NCBI RefSeq assembly: GCF_009823805.1
Contig: NZ_WUEK01000001.1
Location: 494,704 to 558,703, forward strand
Direction of reading: 5' to 3'
Source of the DNA: Nocardioides flavescens
Lineage (GTDB): Bacteria; Actinomycetota; Actinomycetes; Propionibacteriales; Nocardioidaceae
DNA: 64,000 nt
This document shows positions 32,386 through 41,396 of the stretch, piece after piece. The translations under genes and the position numbers were made by a program. Positions within the stretch are counted from its first letter, which is position 1, and each line of letters opens with the position of its first letter. The notes beneath the pieces were generated by a model, which was not told where the DNA came from, made no database searches, and was given only the letters and a program-made list of their open reading frames with translations.

Positions 32386-33230
32386 ACCAGCACGACCTCG
32401 CCCCGGACGTCCTCGCGGCGATCCGCCAAGAAATAGCAGACATGCAGCAGACCATCGCGGGGGAGCCCGCCGGGCGCGGGCTAGTCCCGCTGCGGATTAA
32501 GTGCACGATGACGTCGTGTCGACACGGACGGCATTGTCTCGACCATCTGCGGCCGGCGTACCGCGGCGAGCAGCGGCCGTCGCCGGGAGCGTGCCGTGAC
32601 TGCGGCGTGGTGGTTGCGAGTGCCGCCGGGTCGCTTGGGCAGTCGCCCGATGATGCGGGCCTCATAGCAACCTGTCGGTTGCAGCAGTCCGAGCTCATTC
32701 GCGCTCACTACTGGCAGGTCCCCATCGATCAGTGGGCGTTCAACCAGGCGCTGCGCGCAGGCTCGAGGGAGCTCCGCGACCGCGTTGCCGCTCAGGTCAG
32801 CCGCGCCATGGACCCGACCAACATCTACAGCGGCCGGGGCGCGGCATACGCGGGCAACATGGTGGCCTACGCCCAGCACGCAACTGCCACCTGCTGTCGC
32901 AACTGTGCCGCGTACTGGCACGGCACGCCGCGCGACAAGGTCACGCCGCTTTCCGAGGCGCAACTTGCCCATGTCATCAAGGCCGCCCAGGCGTTCATCG
33001 CAATCCGGCTGCCCGATCTGCCGCTGGAGCCGGCAGACGCGGTGCCGAGCATCCGCCGCTCGCTCCTCTTCGCAGGAGGAGACAAGGAGCGCTATGACGA
33101 CCACGCCTTTTCGGCGCTTGCAGACGGCATCGATCCCGCGGGCCTGCTCGTGCCGTTGAGCAGCAGCATCCAGGTCTCGGCTGTCCGCCGAGGATTGATA
33201 GTGGAGCGCCACCTCGATCCGGCGGTCTAG
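32382..33230 (+). CDS. cysteine-rich protein of unknown function
   Basis: 282 residues; its ATG overlaps the stop of the XRE-ImmA gene by four bases (ATGA). The N-terminal region has cysteine groups that could bind zinc or an iron-sulfur cluster: C41, C46, C52, then CRDCG at 71-75; a further pair CCRNC is near 170. The remaining helical region is not recognised. Genetic linkage suggests that it acts with the nucleotidyltransferase and the peptidase. No signal peptide or membrane segment. Confidence 0.65.
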   Translation: MNQHDLAPDVLAAIRQEIADMQQTIAGEPAGRGLVPLRIKCTMTSCRHGRHCLDHLRPAYRGEQRPSPGACRDCGVVVASAAGSLGQSPDDAGLIATCRLQQSELIRAHYWQVPIDQWAFNQALRAGSRELRDRVAAQVSRAMDPTNIYSGRGAAYAGNMVAYAQHATATCCRNCAAYWHGTPRDKVTPLSEAQLAHVIKAAQAFIAIRLPDLPLEPADAVPSIRRSLLFAGGDKERYDDHAFSALADGIDPAGLLVPLSSSIQVSAVRRGLIVERHLDPAV

Positions 33231-33266
33231 CGCCACGTCCAATGTCGAGGTGGTCGAGGAAACTGA

Positions 33267-33518
33267 CTAGTTTTGGTTCTTATCGAGCCACGGACTAGAG
33301 ACCAAGCCGAACCCCATCACCATCAGGCCAGCGCCGACGAGCGGTCGAATGGCCGCCCAATCCGCGCCGGTCAGCATCATGGCGCCGATAACTGCGCTGA
33401 AGATACCGACCGACGATCGTAGATACGTCATCATTCCACGGGCCCCCGCACCTCTTAACAAACCAAACATGCGCAGCTTATCAGTAGTACCGCTGCTGAT
33501 TTCGGGTGGTCGCGACAA
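33267..33518 (-). CDS. small membrane protein
   Basis: 83 residues with two hydrophobic segments (SSVGIFSAVIGAMMLTG and IRPLVGAGLMVMGFGLV). An ATG at codon 17 may be the true start, which would leave a 67-residue two-pass protein. It converges with the cysteine-rich gene. No family recognised. Confidence 0.5.
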   Translation of the reverse strand: MSRPPEISSGTTDKLRMFGLLRGAGARGMMTYLRSSVGIFSAVIGAMMLTGADWAAIRPLVGAGLMVMGFGLVSSPWLDKNQN

Positions 33519-33599
33519 AACCTAAGACCCGGGCGCGGCCCGATCTCGCGCGCCTGCCGACATGGGCCTCAGCAACGTGCTCGTCGCGCGACTATAGCG

Positions 33600-33842
33600 C
33601 TACATACCAGTAGTGCCGTGTCTTGCTTGAGTCGTTAGTAATGACAAGGGGTTCACCCCCACGGAATGCGCGAGCCGCTCCACGCTCCGCAGCGACAGGT
33701 TCCGCTCCCCGCGCTCCAGTCCGCCCATATAAGTCCGGTGAAAACCCAGCACCTCAGCGAAAGCCTCCTGCGAGAGACCCAGCTCGAGGCGGATACGCCG
33801 GAGGTTCTCTCCCACCGCCCGTTGCAGATCCCCCTCGGCCAC
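33600..33842 (-). CDS. XRE-family transcriptional regulator
   Basis: 80 residues, almost entirely one Cro/C1-type helix-turn-helix domain: NLRRIRLELGLSQEAFAEVLGFHRTYMGGLERGERNLSLRSVERLA. The C-terminal tail is short. A perfect palindrome lies 39-50 bases before its start. It is a lone regulator; the next gene (membrane protein at 33981) reads the same way upstream of it. Confidence 0.85.
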   Translation of the reverse strand: MAEGDLQRAVGENLRRIRLELGLSQEAFAEVLGFHRTYMGGLERGERNLSLRSVERLAHSVGVNPLSLLTTQARHGTTGM

Positions 33843-33862
33843 ATCTGCAACCGTTCCGGCCT

Positions 33863-33893
33863 GCTACTTGAGGGTCTACATACTTATAAGTAG
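33863..33893. promoter_or_regulatory. palindromic operator-like site
   Basis: TACTTATAAGTA at 33881-33892 is a perfect 12-base palindrome; a further GCTACTT at 33863 pairs with AAGTAGC at 33887-33893. The AT-rich box stands out from the surrounding GC-rich DNA and lies just upstream of the XRE gene, consistent with autoregulation. Confidence 0.45.
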
Positions 33894-33980
33894 CATGGGC
33901 GCGCCCGGGCGGCCCGGGCGGCAATCAGGAGACCTTTAGGAGACCGGTCATGAGCGGCGGCGACTTCACCCAGCACCTCG

Positions 33981-35126
33981 TCAAGCAGTCTTGGATCGAG
34001 CGGACGGCATACCGTCTGCGCTCGTGGCTGGCTGCTCGCTGACGAGCGTCCAGACGAAGGCGAATCCCGACTTTGGGAGGAGCCATCCCGGCAGGTCGAC
34101 ACCCAGAACGCGGGCGTCGACCTGCTGTGGCATCTGGCTGACCCGCGAACGGTGGCTACTGCTTACCAGTTCAGTGACGCTCATCTGCGCGATATCGGTG
34201 TCGGTGTAGTCGACCTCGAGCGAGAACTGTCTCGTAGGTTGCCCGACCTCGAAGTAGAGGCGGTGTCCGTGCTTCGGTGTGACGGTTCGGTAGAGCTGAC
34301 GAATGCGGACGGGCCTGCAGGCGGCAACTATGTCCTCCCCGATCGCGGCACTGTAGGTCTGGCCCTGTGCACGCTGAGAGCGGCGGATCGGGCGTTCAGC
34401 TCCGTCGACGGAGAAGGTGAGCAGTTCGTAGTTGCGTTGCTCGGCGGCGATCAGGCCGTCGCGCGCGGTCATGAACCAGGTGAGCGTCGCGGGAACGTCG
34501 CTGACCAGCTCGTGGAACTCCTCGCGGTCTGAGACGCAGGCGAAGCGCTGCACCGGGTGGGTAGGGATCGTCGTGTACTCCCACTCGACAAGTACGTCAA
34601 AGAGTTCGGCACCAGTCGAAGACGGCTCGTCCGAACTGTGCAGCCAGACGCGGACCTGAGCGTCGTGCCACCGTTCGGGCGCTCGAATCGCTTGGTCGCG
34701 GAGATCGGCGTACAGCTCGCTTGCGAACTGGGTGTCGCCGAGTCGTAGGGCGAGCGCGTTCGTTGCCAGTTGATCGAGGAGCTCAGGTGTGGCGACTCGC
34801 TCGAGGTCCTCTGGGGCGCCGGCGAACCCCTTGACGACGGCGTCGGTGAAGTCAGGGACGAGTTCGCGAACGACGGCCCGGTTCCGTTCGAGGTCGGCTT
34901 CGTCCTTTGCTTGCCCAACGAAAAAGTCTAAGGCTAGGCCAAGCGCACCGGTAACGACCAAGACGTCGGCGAGCCCGTTCACGACCGCTACCAGCAGGTG
35001 GTTGAAATCACCGCGGTCGAGCCACTCCCCCAGTGCTGCCAGTAGCAATCCGGAGCCAAAAAGAGTCAGACCGACTAGCAGAAGCCGGAGTTTGTAGATC
35101 TGGTCGAACAGTGATCGCTTTCGCAT
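33981..35126 (-). CDS. membrane protein of unknown function
   Basis: 381 residues. Two membrane segments near the N-terminus (LRLLLVGLTLFGSGLLLAAL and LLVAVVNGLADVLVVTGALGL) are followed by about 300 soluble residues with no motif I know, including many Trp/Phe/Tyr pairs (TLTWFMTARDGLI). Gene 35205 reads the same way with a 78-base gap, so the two may form one unit. Possibly part of a defence or transfer module, but nothing in the sequence proves it. Confidence 0.6.
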   Translation of the reverse strand: MRKRSLFDQIYKLRLLLVGLTLFGSGLLLAALGEWLDRGDFNHLLVAVVNGLADVLVVTGALGLALDFFVGQAKDEADLERNRAVVRELVPDFTDAVVKGFAGAPEDLERVATPELLDQLATNALALRLGDTQFASELYADLRDQAIRAPERWHDAQVRVWLHSSDEPSSTGAELFDVLVEWEYTTIPTHPVQRFACVSDREEFHELVSDVPATLTWFMTARDGLIAAEQRNYELLTFSVDGAERPIRRSQRAQGQTYSAAIGEDIVAACRPVRIRQLYRTVTPKHGHRLYFEVGQPTRQFSLEVDYTDTDIAQMSVTELVSSSHRSRVSQMPQQVDARVLGVDLPGWLLPKSGFAFVWTLVSEQPATSADGMPSARSKTA

Positions 35127-35204
35127 GAATAAACTACATTATGCACAATTAATGCGCGCTTTGGAAGGCTCCCGTTTGCCATTAGAAGGTTATGGCCGCA
35201 TCGC

Positions 35205-36182
35205 TTACCAATCCCAAGCGATGCCGTAGAAAAGACCCCCGTAGGCATCTCGAAACCGCGCATGCACTGTCGACGATCCAGTTGGCAGGAAGGTTGCCTT
35301 CGACGGTTCGCCTGGTCGCTCCAGGGCAGTCATACCGTCGACCTTCCACACGGCCGCTGGCGCTTGCCCGATGAACATCACTTCGAACTCGGCGAACCGT
35401 GTCGGCTCGTGGAAGGCCAGACTTTCCTCGGTCAACCAGTAGGGGTCGTTCTGATCTGCATTCGGCACCCGAAAGCTGAGGTCGTACACGTAACCCCGTT
35501 GCATTGGTGCTGCGTGCCAGAACTGGTGTGATTGTCCGCCCGCTGTCTCGATTGTGCTTAGCCGGAAGTTAGGGCTCAGCGCCACGGGCGGATCCCAGCC
35601 TGCAGCGGAGATCGCGAGGTACTCGATCCCGTCGAACAGGGCGAGTAGCCGGTAGTGATGCCGGGTCTCGAGGTGTTTTCGGTCGCGGACAACGGTGGTG
35701 ATGCGCACCGAGTGATGCAAGAAGCCGTTGTGGGATTCGGTTATCCGCAGGCCCGTCGGCGACTTTGGATACCAACCCGTCAGGAGTTGCGTTTGCAGCC
35801 GCGTTGTTGCGGCGGCGTCTCGGTCGGCCACAGCCTCCCTGGTGATCCCGAGGCGCTGCGCGACTGCATCGCGACGGAGACCGAGTTGGGTAACCCCCTC
35901 CATTCGCGGGGTGAGCGCAAAGATGTCGAGCAGGAGGTCTGCGTCGGCGACACGCAGAGAGTAGATCGCTGACTCCAGACGCTCTCGAAGCACGTTCGAG
36001 GGCTCATGAGCGCCACCCAAGCAGGCGACGAGATCGGTTCGCTTGGCCAGCCGAGCGGCGGTGTAGCCGGGTCCCTTCCGCAGGAGCAGCAGGTCGTAGA
36101 GCACGTCTTCGGGTTCGTACGCTCGGCTGCGCCCGGAGGGTACTGGAGCCGCTCTCGGCGTGCGTGACTCCAACTTGCCCAC
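35205..36182 (-). CDS. hypothetical protein
   Basis: 325 residues, soluble. The first 130 residues are helical and basic with a possible helix-turn-helix (LRRDAVAQRLGITREAVADRDAAA), which suggests an N-terminal DNA-binding part. The C-terminal half is beta-rich (GWDPPVALSPNFRL, FWHAAPMQRGYVYDL, FHEPTRFAEFEVMF). No family recognised. It lies upstream of the membrane protein at 33981 and is divergent from the small-gene operon starting at 36287. Confidence 0.6.
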   Translation of the reverse strand: MGKLESRTPRAAPVPSGRSRAYEPEDVLYDLLLLRKGPGYTAARLAKRTDLVACLGGAHEPSNVLRERLESAIYSLRVADADLLLDIFALTPRMEGVTQLGLRRDAVAQRLGITREAVADRDAAATTRLQTQLLTGWYPKSPTGLRITESHNGFLHHSVRITTVVRDRKHLETRHHYRLLALFDGIEYLAISAAGWDPPVALSPNFRLSTIETAGGQSHQFWHAAPMQRGYVYDLSFRVPNADQNDPYWLTEESLAFHEPTRFAEFEVMFIGQAPAAVWKVDGMTALERPGEPSKATFLPTGSSTVHARFRDAYGGLFYGIAWDW

Positions 36183-36286
36183 CTCCGAACTCCAACTCCG
36201 TCTGCATGCACCCTACGGACGGCGTTCGCTCCTAGCGTCCATCTCGCACCCGCCAGTCCGGCGGGAACAGAGAAGGGAAATTTGAG

Positions 36287-36589
36287 ATGAACGAGGTTGT
36301 ACGGGACCAGGCGGTCCGTCCGGGTCTGCTCCCAACGAAGCAGGAGCGGGAGTTCGCCCGCGCCCAGGCCGGCATCGTGCTGGGTACGCGACTGACGGCC
36401 ACACGCGTCGATGCCGAGGCCGCGCTGACCGGTCGCATCATGGAACGAGTCGTCGACATCGACGGGTACCGCCGCGCGCTCGCGGCCAATGACGAGACGC
36501 TGAACGCGGTCTTGACCCGGATCGAACTGGGCTTCATCGCCAAGGCCGAGCAGATCCAGCGCGGTAGCGGATCGGCCTTCGACCTGTGA
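36287..36589 (+). CDS. hypothetical protein, first gene of a small-ORF operon
   Basis: 100 residues from an ATG with AGAAGGGAAA upstream, a good ribosome site. Contains a basic N-terminal part and a helical segment (EAALTGRIMERVVDIDGYRRAL). Its stop overlaps the next start in GTGA. No family recognised. Confidence 0.65.
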   Translation: MNEVVRDQAVRPGLLPTKQEREFARAQAGIVLGTRLTATRVDAEAALTGRIMERVVDIDGYRRALAANDETLNAVLTRIELGFIAKAEQIQRGSGSAFDL

Positions 36590-36894
36590 CTCCGGAGCTG
36601 CTGGTCTGGGCGGCAGGCCCGACCGCCGGCGCACTGGTGGGGGCATTCGCCGGCTCGCTCGCTACTGCCTGGACGCGGTCGCGCCCTGCAGAGGTTGCCG
36701 ACGAAGAGCCCTCGCGCTTGCGGGATATGAAGGAAGCAGACCGAGAGGCGTTGGCCTCAGAGTTGCGGGTCCACGCGGCCGCTGCCGCCCGCCAGGTGGC
36801 GACTCTCGCCGATGAACTGGCTGGCGGGGACGTCGCGCTGCGCGAGCGCCTCCGGCTCCTGGAGGGCAACGGGCCGCTCGGATGGTGGTCATGA
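36586..36894 (+). CDS. small membrane-anchored coiled-coil protein
   Basis: 102 residues from the GTG at 36586. An N-terminal hydrophobic, glycine/alanine-rich segment (AAGPTAGALVGAFAGSLATAW) is followed by a charged helix (ADREALASELRVHAAAAARQVATLADEL). It overlaps both neighbours by four bases, which supports one operon. Function unknown. Confidence 0.62.
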   Translation: MTPELLVWAAGPTAGALVGAFAGSLATAWTRSRPAEVADEEPSRLRDMKEADREALASELRVHAAAAARQVATLADELAGGDVALRERLRLLEGNGPLGWWS

Positions 36895-37082
36895 CAGTGG
36901 TCGGGGTGGTCATCGTGGTGCTCGGGGTTCTCGGCCCGGCGGCGTTGCTGCTCGCGGTTCAGGGGCGGCGTCGTGCCCGCATCGCTCGCAATCCCTTCAC
37001 GCAGCTCGAGGCTGCAGCCCGGGTGGCTCGGCGCCAGATGAACGACGCGGTGGGACAGTCGTGGCGCAACATCGTCGACTGA
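36891..37082 (+). CDS. single-pass membrane protein
   Basis: 63 residues from the ATG at 36891, which overlaps the previous stop (ATGA); an in-frame ATG at 36882 is less likely. One membrane segment (VVGVVIVVLGVLGPAALLLAV) followed by a basic cytoplasmic-type tail. No family recognised. Confidence 0.6.
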   Translation: MTVVGVVIVVLGVLGPAALLLAVQGRRRARIARNPFTQLEAAARVARRQMNDAVGQSWRNIVD

Positions 37083-37142
37083 CGCGGCCGGAGGTCACCG
37101 CCTGCCCAAGCCAGCTGGTGCGCGCGCTGGGAAGCCGCCTCC

Positions 37143-37328
37143 ATGGCTAGCGGCGGCGGGTTCCTGCCGTGGGCCTGGTCGCTTGTGCTGCTCGCGGTCG
37201 CGGCGTCCGTCGCGGCGCACTTGCTGCGGGTGCACGTGCTGCCGCTCTGGCCATACGCGGCCGGAGGCGCGGTAATTGTGGCCGTCGGCTACGTCGCAGC
37301 CATCTTGGTTCGCCGAAGCAGGTGGTGA
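37143..37328 (+). CDS. two-pass small membrane protein
   Basis: 61 residues with two hydrophobic segments (WAWSLVLLAVAASVAAHLL and LWPYAAGGAVIVAVGYVAAILV) and a basic end. It is in the same run of small genes as 36287-37731. No clear ribosome site; function unknown. Confidence 0.55.
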   Translation: MASGGGFLPWAWSLVLLAVAASVAAHLLRVHVLPLWPYAAGGAVIVAVGYVAAILVRRSRW

Positions 37329-37332
37329 CGCC

Positions 37333-37731
37333 ATGGTCTGCGAGAACCAGCGGATGAGCTTTATCATGGGTGCGCTGCTAGAAGCGCAACGCGAGCAGGC
37401 GGCATTCGAGCGGCTGCTCAGCGAAGGGCCGAAACTGGGGCTCCCGAGAGCCGACCGAGCGCACGTCGGCCGGTTGCTTTCACCTGTCGATGACAGCGAT
37501 CTCGAGCGCTCGCTCCATCAAGCACGTGAGCCGGTCCGCACGCTCCTGACCGTCTCACCGTTCGAGGTCGCGGTATCCGAGCTGCAAAGCTCCCGGGCGC
37601 TCGAAGCATTGTCGGAGTACCCGCTCGACAGTCCAAAGCTGCTGGGCGCCGCCCAGGTGCACGGCATCGACGAACGAATCCTCACCGAGGTCGCTGAAGC
37701 ACTGCAACGCAAAAGACGCGGGAGAGGGTGA
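37333..37731 (+). CDS. hypothetical protein, last gene of the small-ORF operon
   Basis: 132 residues from the ATG at 37333, four bases after the preceding stop codon. Soluble, acidic, helical; several leucine-rich helices (MGALLEAQREQAAFERLLSE) and no cysteine cluster beyond a single early Cys. No family recognised. It is followed by a 555-base gap. Confidence 0.55.
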   Translation: MVCENQRMSFIMGALLEAQREQAAFERLLSEGPKLGLPRADRAHVGRLLSPVDDSDLERSLHQAREPVRTLLTVSPFEVAVSELQSSRALEALSEYPLDSPKLLGAAQVHGIDERILTEVAEALQRKRRGRG

Positions 37732-38286
37732 CGAGGAGCTGTCTGAGATCGCGGCGTTCGAGCGAGAGTGCGGCTACTGGTTTCAGCGGGTCTCGGACGC
37801 TCGGGGCCACCACTGTCGTTGCCGCAGAGCTGCTTCGCGGTGGCGCGCTGTGCGGGCACGCTAATGCTCCGCGGTCCGCCGGCATCGCATTGGAATGGCG
37901 GCGCTGGCGGACCTGGGTCCGGGGCGGCTCGACGGCAACTGAAGGCCCTTGGCGCAGGTGGTCCGCCAAGCCGGGAGTTTTCGAGAGAACGCCTGGCCGA
38001 CAGCCCAACCTCAGTGGGACATGTCTATTTCACAACAGATTCTCGCCGCTACCGAAGCGCGCGGAATCAAGCAGTTTCATCAGGTGGAGGGATTGTCGCG
38101 TCGGTTGTCACGTCGGTCGACGCGTCGCTAACCCCAGGTATTGCAATTAAGCCCGGGATGCTTTTTAAGTGATAGCACCCCAGGAACGCTCCCCTCGTTC
38201 TTGGCTGGTCATCAAATCAACCTAATTCTGAAGACCGCACCGATTGTCGGCTGTAACGACTATGTGCGGCAGGAAGGAGCTTCTGC
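37732..38286. other. long intergenic region before the transfer-like operon
   Basis: No frame is convincing across the region. A short coding-like run (EIAAFERECGYWFQRV) starts at about 37745 and dies within 100 bases; another (WDMSISQQILAATEARGIKQ) is near 38020. Both could be gene remains. The last 150 bases are richer in A and T and end in AGGAAGGAG before the ATG at 38287, so the promoter of the 38287-43635 operon is probably here. Confidence 0.45.
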
Positions 38287-38916
38287 ATGTTAACACAAAT
38301 TGCTACTGCCGACGAGGAGCCGGGGGCTCGTCGTACCTTTCGAACGATCCTTGCGGACCCGCCGTGGGATATCCAGCAGAAGGGTCAGCTCGGCGCTTCG
38401 GCGCACTACAAGCTGATGTCGCTCAACCGGATCAAGAAGATGCCGGTGGCCGATCTGTCGGAACCGGATGCACATCTGTGGCTGTGGGCCACCAACGCCA
38501 CGCTCCGGGCCGCGTACGACGTCATGGAGGCGTGGGGATTCACGCCACGCTCGCCGCTGACGTGGATCAAGCCGCGACTGGGACTCGGCAACTACCTGCG
38601 GAACGCCACGGAGCACTTGCTTCTCGGCACCCGAGGTAACGCCCCGGTGCAGTTCAAGGCGCAGCCGACGTGGATGTTCGCGCCACTGCAGGACCATTCG
38701 CACAAGCCCGAGGAGCAGTACGCCGTCATCGAGCGGATCTCCGAGGGTCCCTACCTAGAGCTGTTTGCGCGGCGCCAGCCGCCGTCGCGGGCCGACTGGT
38801 CGGTGTGGGGCAACGAGGTCGACGCCGACGTCGTCCTTCCGGGCTACCCGGTGCCGTCCGACCAGCGTCACATCACCGGTGACACGAGCGCAGGAGGTTC
38901 TCGTGCCTCGGCGTAG
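38287..38916 (+). CDS. MT-A70-family adenine methyltransferase
   Basis: 209 residues from an ATG with AGGAAGGAG upstream. The catalytic DPPW is at residues 24-27 (ILADPPWDI), followed by the family pattern SEPDAHLWLWATN, GFTPRSPLTWIK, LRNATEHLLLGTRG and YLELFARR. The bacterial members are N6-adenine DNA methylases without a paired nuclease, carried by phages and mobile elements, probably for protection from host restriction. It begins the transfer-like operon. A second, unrelated DPPW protein is at 25055. Confidence 0.9.
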   Translation: MLTQIATADEEPGARRTFRTILADPPWDIQQKGQLGASAHYKLMSLNRIKKMPVADLSEPDAHLWLWATNATLRAAYDVMEAWGFTPRSPLTWIKPRLGLGNYLRNATEHLLLGTRGNAPVQFKAQPTWMFAPLQDHSHKPEEQYAVIERISEGPYLELFARRQPPSRADWSVWGNEVDADVVLPGYPVPSDQRHITGDTSAGGSRASA

Positions 38917-39142
38917 GAAGCGCACCACCGACCGCGTCCGGCAAGAGGACCGTCGACTCCGCGTTCGAGGCGAGCGGCGCGAAGTCCCCGACACCAAGAA
39001 GCTCTCGCGGGCCTACATCGGTTTGGCGCTGGCACGCGCTCAGGCCGAGGCAGCAGCCCAAGCGGACGTGTCCGCGGAAGGTGCACCAGACACGTCCAAG
39101 GCCCACGCCACTCCCCCGGAGCCGCGACATGACCGGTCCTAA
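38903..39142 (+). CDS. small basic hypothetical protein
   Basis: 79 residues from the GTG at 38903, with AGGAGG ending six bases upstream, so the start is secure even though it overlaps the end of the methylase gene by 14 bases. Arg/Lys-rich first half (PRRRKRTTDRVRQEDRRLRV), alanine-rich second half. Nothing recognised; may bind nucleic acid. Confidence 0.6.
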   Translation: MPRRRKRTTDRVRQEDRRLRVRGERREVPDTKKLSRAYIGLALARAQAEAAAQADVSAEGAPDTSKAHATPPEPRHDRS

Positions 39143-41396
39143 ACCGCTCGCTCGGCGCCGGGCCACCGATCCTGGATCGGGCTGGGTGTTCTCGCAGCTG
39201 CACCTCCCACGGCCGCTCAAGCCCGAGCAGGTTGACGTCATGCTGCTGCGACTGGCAGCTGATCGAGCCGCACCGCCGCTGGTTTTCGAGACCCGCGCCG
39301 AAGCCGGGCAGCTCGTCCAGCACTTCGTCGGCACCCCGGCCGAGCACGTCACCTGGGTGCAGCGCACGCTGCGCGATCTGCTCCCCGGCCTCGAGGTCGA
39401 CGGTCTGTCGACGGCGCAGGCGGGTGCTTCTCGGGCACCCGCGCAGCGCTCGGTACGCCTGCGGATCCGGCCACGAGCGCTCGGGCTCGCGACCGACCGG
39501 CCCGAGGTTACGAGCCTCGCGCTGCTCTCGGCATTGGATGCGCGGCTGGAGGTCGGTGAACGGCTGGTCGTGCAGGTCGTGCTCGGCCGGCGGGCGCTGC
39601 CGAAGCACCTGCCGAAGGACATCCCGGACCCGACGCAACCGACCTGGCAGGTCGTGCTGCAGGGCGAGGTCAACGCCGGGAAGCCGGTACGGAGTCAGAT
39701 CGATGCCCGAGTCGGGCAGCACGGGTTCGAGACGACCATCCGAATCGGCGTCAGCGCCACCACGCCCGAACGACGCCAGCGGCTGGTCAGCGGTGTGCTG
39801 GGCGCGCTGTCGACCGCCGTAGATCGCGGCACCTACATCGACCTGACCTTCGAGCCGGTCGCTCGCTTGAACGACCCGCGGATGCCCCCGTGGTGGACCT
39901 GGCTGCCCATGAGGGTCGGAGCGACCGAGCTGACAGGCATCCTCGGCTGGCCGCTGGGCGAACGGGATCTGCCCGGAGTCGCGCCGCTCCACCCGAAGCC
40001 ACTGCCCATACCGACGGGTGTCAGCCGAACCGAGCGCCTGTTCGCTGTCCCGGGTCGTGGCGACGGCGGTGCGCCCGTCGGGATCGCTGCCCGCGACATC
40101 ACGGCACATTTTCTGGCCACCGGGCCGACCGGTGTTGGGAAGTCGACGGTGTTGCTCTCGCTAGTGGCTGCCGACGCCGCTGCCGGGCGGGCTGTGCTGG
40201 TCATTGATCCGAAGTGGCAGCTCATCCGGGACATCGTCGAGCGGGCTATCCCGGAGGACCGGATCGACGACGTGGTCATCCTCGACCCAGCCGACGCCGC
40301 AGCGACGGGTCAGGTGGTGGGGTTCAACCCGCTCGTCATTGGCGACCGCGATCCCGACGTCGTCGTCGACGGCCTCGTCGCCGTACTGGCAGCGGTGTTT
40401 CACGACGGCTGGGGACCACGAACCGAGGACATAATCCACTCGGCGCTCCTCACGCTGGCCCGCGTCGGCCAGGGCCGGGTCGAGGACGGCGGTGCGCCCT
40501 TCACTCTGCTGGACCTGCCTCGGCTGCTGACCGACGACCGGTTCCGAGCTTCCGTCATCGGGGAGGTTCTGGATGATCCGGGCCTCGGCTCATTCTGGGC
40601 CAGTTACCTAGCCATGTCACCGGCGGCACAGGCCCAGGCCATCGCCGCACCGCTCAACAAGCTGCGCCAGTACCTACTACGGCCGTCGCTGCGGGCGATC
40701 CTCGGACAAGCCCAACCAACGTTCCGACTGCGGGACGTCTTCACGAGCAACAAGATCGTGCTGGTGCCGCTCAACGAAGCACTCATCGGGCCCAAGACCG
40801 CCCAGCTGCTTGGCAGCCTCGTCGTGGCCGAGACCTGGTCCGCCACCATGGAACGCGCTCGTGAGGACGACCCCAGCGCCCGACCGGCGACGGTGGTCAT
40901 CGACGAGGTCCAGCAGTACCTTCACCTGCCAGTCTCGATCGACGACGCGCTCAGCCGCTCGCGCTCCTACGGAGTTGGCTGGCACATCGCACACCAGCAC
41001 CGAGCGCAGTTGCCACCTTCGACCCGGGCAGCGGCCGACTCCAATGCCAAGTCGAAGATCGTCTTCCAGCCCCTCGACCCCGACGACGCGAACGCCATCG
41101 CAAGGCGCGCCCCGGACCTCGATGCGCTCGACTTCATGTCGCTGGGCAGGTACCAGGCCTACGCCAATCTGACTGTCGACGGCACCCCCGCCGGATGGGC
41201 CCTCGTCAGGACCTTGCCGCCGCCGGCACCGACCGGCCTCGGCAGCCGTGTGCGCGAACACAGCCGCACCAACTACGCCAACCCCGTCACGTCGCCCCCC
41301 AAGCGCCCGGGCCTACAGACCGCAGATGCCCCGAGTGGCAGCGCGAGAGACCGCGGCGAAGACGCGCCGCTCGGGCGGAAGCGGAGGCAGCGATGA
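39129..41396 (+). CDS. TraG/VirD4-like coupling ATPase
   Basis: 755 residues from the ATG at 39129 (overlaps the preceding gene by 14 bases). An N-terminal region of about 320 residues is followed by a P-loop NTPase: Walker A GPTGVGKST at 332-340, then VLVIDPKWQL, FNPLVIGD, Walker B VVIDEVQQYL and a TraM-recognition-like end (SRSYGVGWHIAHQHRAQLP). This is the coupling ATPase type of actinobacterial integrative elements that drives DNA transfer. No membrane segment is visible at the N-terminus, unlike classic VirD4. It is in a tight operon with the replication-relaxation gene. Confidence 0.8.
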   Translation: MTGPKPLARRRATDPGSGWVFSQLHLPRPLKPEQVDVMLLRLAADRAAPPLVFETRAEAGQLVQHFVGTPAEHVTWVQRTLRDLLPGLEVDGLSTAQAGASRAPAQRSVRLRIRPRALGLATDRPEVTSLALLSALDARLEVGERLVVQVVLGRRALPKHLPKDIPDPTQPTWQVVLQGEVNAGKPVRSQIDARVGQHGFETTIRIGVSATTPERRQRLVSGVLGALSTAVDRGTYIDLTFEPVARLNDPRMPPWWTWLPMRVGATELTGILGWPLGERDLPGVAPLHPKPLPIPTGVSRTERLFAVPGRGDGGAPVGIAARDITAHFLATGPTGVGKSTVLLSLVAADAAAGRAVLVIDPKWQLIRDIVERAIPEDRIDDVVILDPADAAATGQVVGFNPLVIGDRDPDVVVDGLVAVLAAVFHDGWGPRTEDIIHSALLTLARVGQGRVEDGGAPFTLLDLPRLLTDDRFRASVIGEVLDDPGLGSFWASYLAMSPAAQAQAIAAPLNKLRQYLLRPSLRAILGQAQPTFRLRDVFTSNKIVLVPLNEALIGPKTAQLLGSLVVAETWSATMERAREDDPSARPATVVIDEVQQYLHLPVSIDDALSRSRSYGVGWHIAHQHRAQLPPSTRAAADSNAKSKIVFQPLDPDDANAIARRAPDLDALDFMSLGRYQAYANLTVDGTPAGWALVRTLPPPAPTGLGSRVREHSRTNYANPVTSPPKRPGLQTADAPSGSARDRGEDAPLGRKRRQR

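Noticed and set aside
37768..38172. 134-codon ORF in the gap before the MT-A70 gene
   Set aside because: No start site support, uneven composition and competing frames; left as an unassigned gap.
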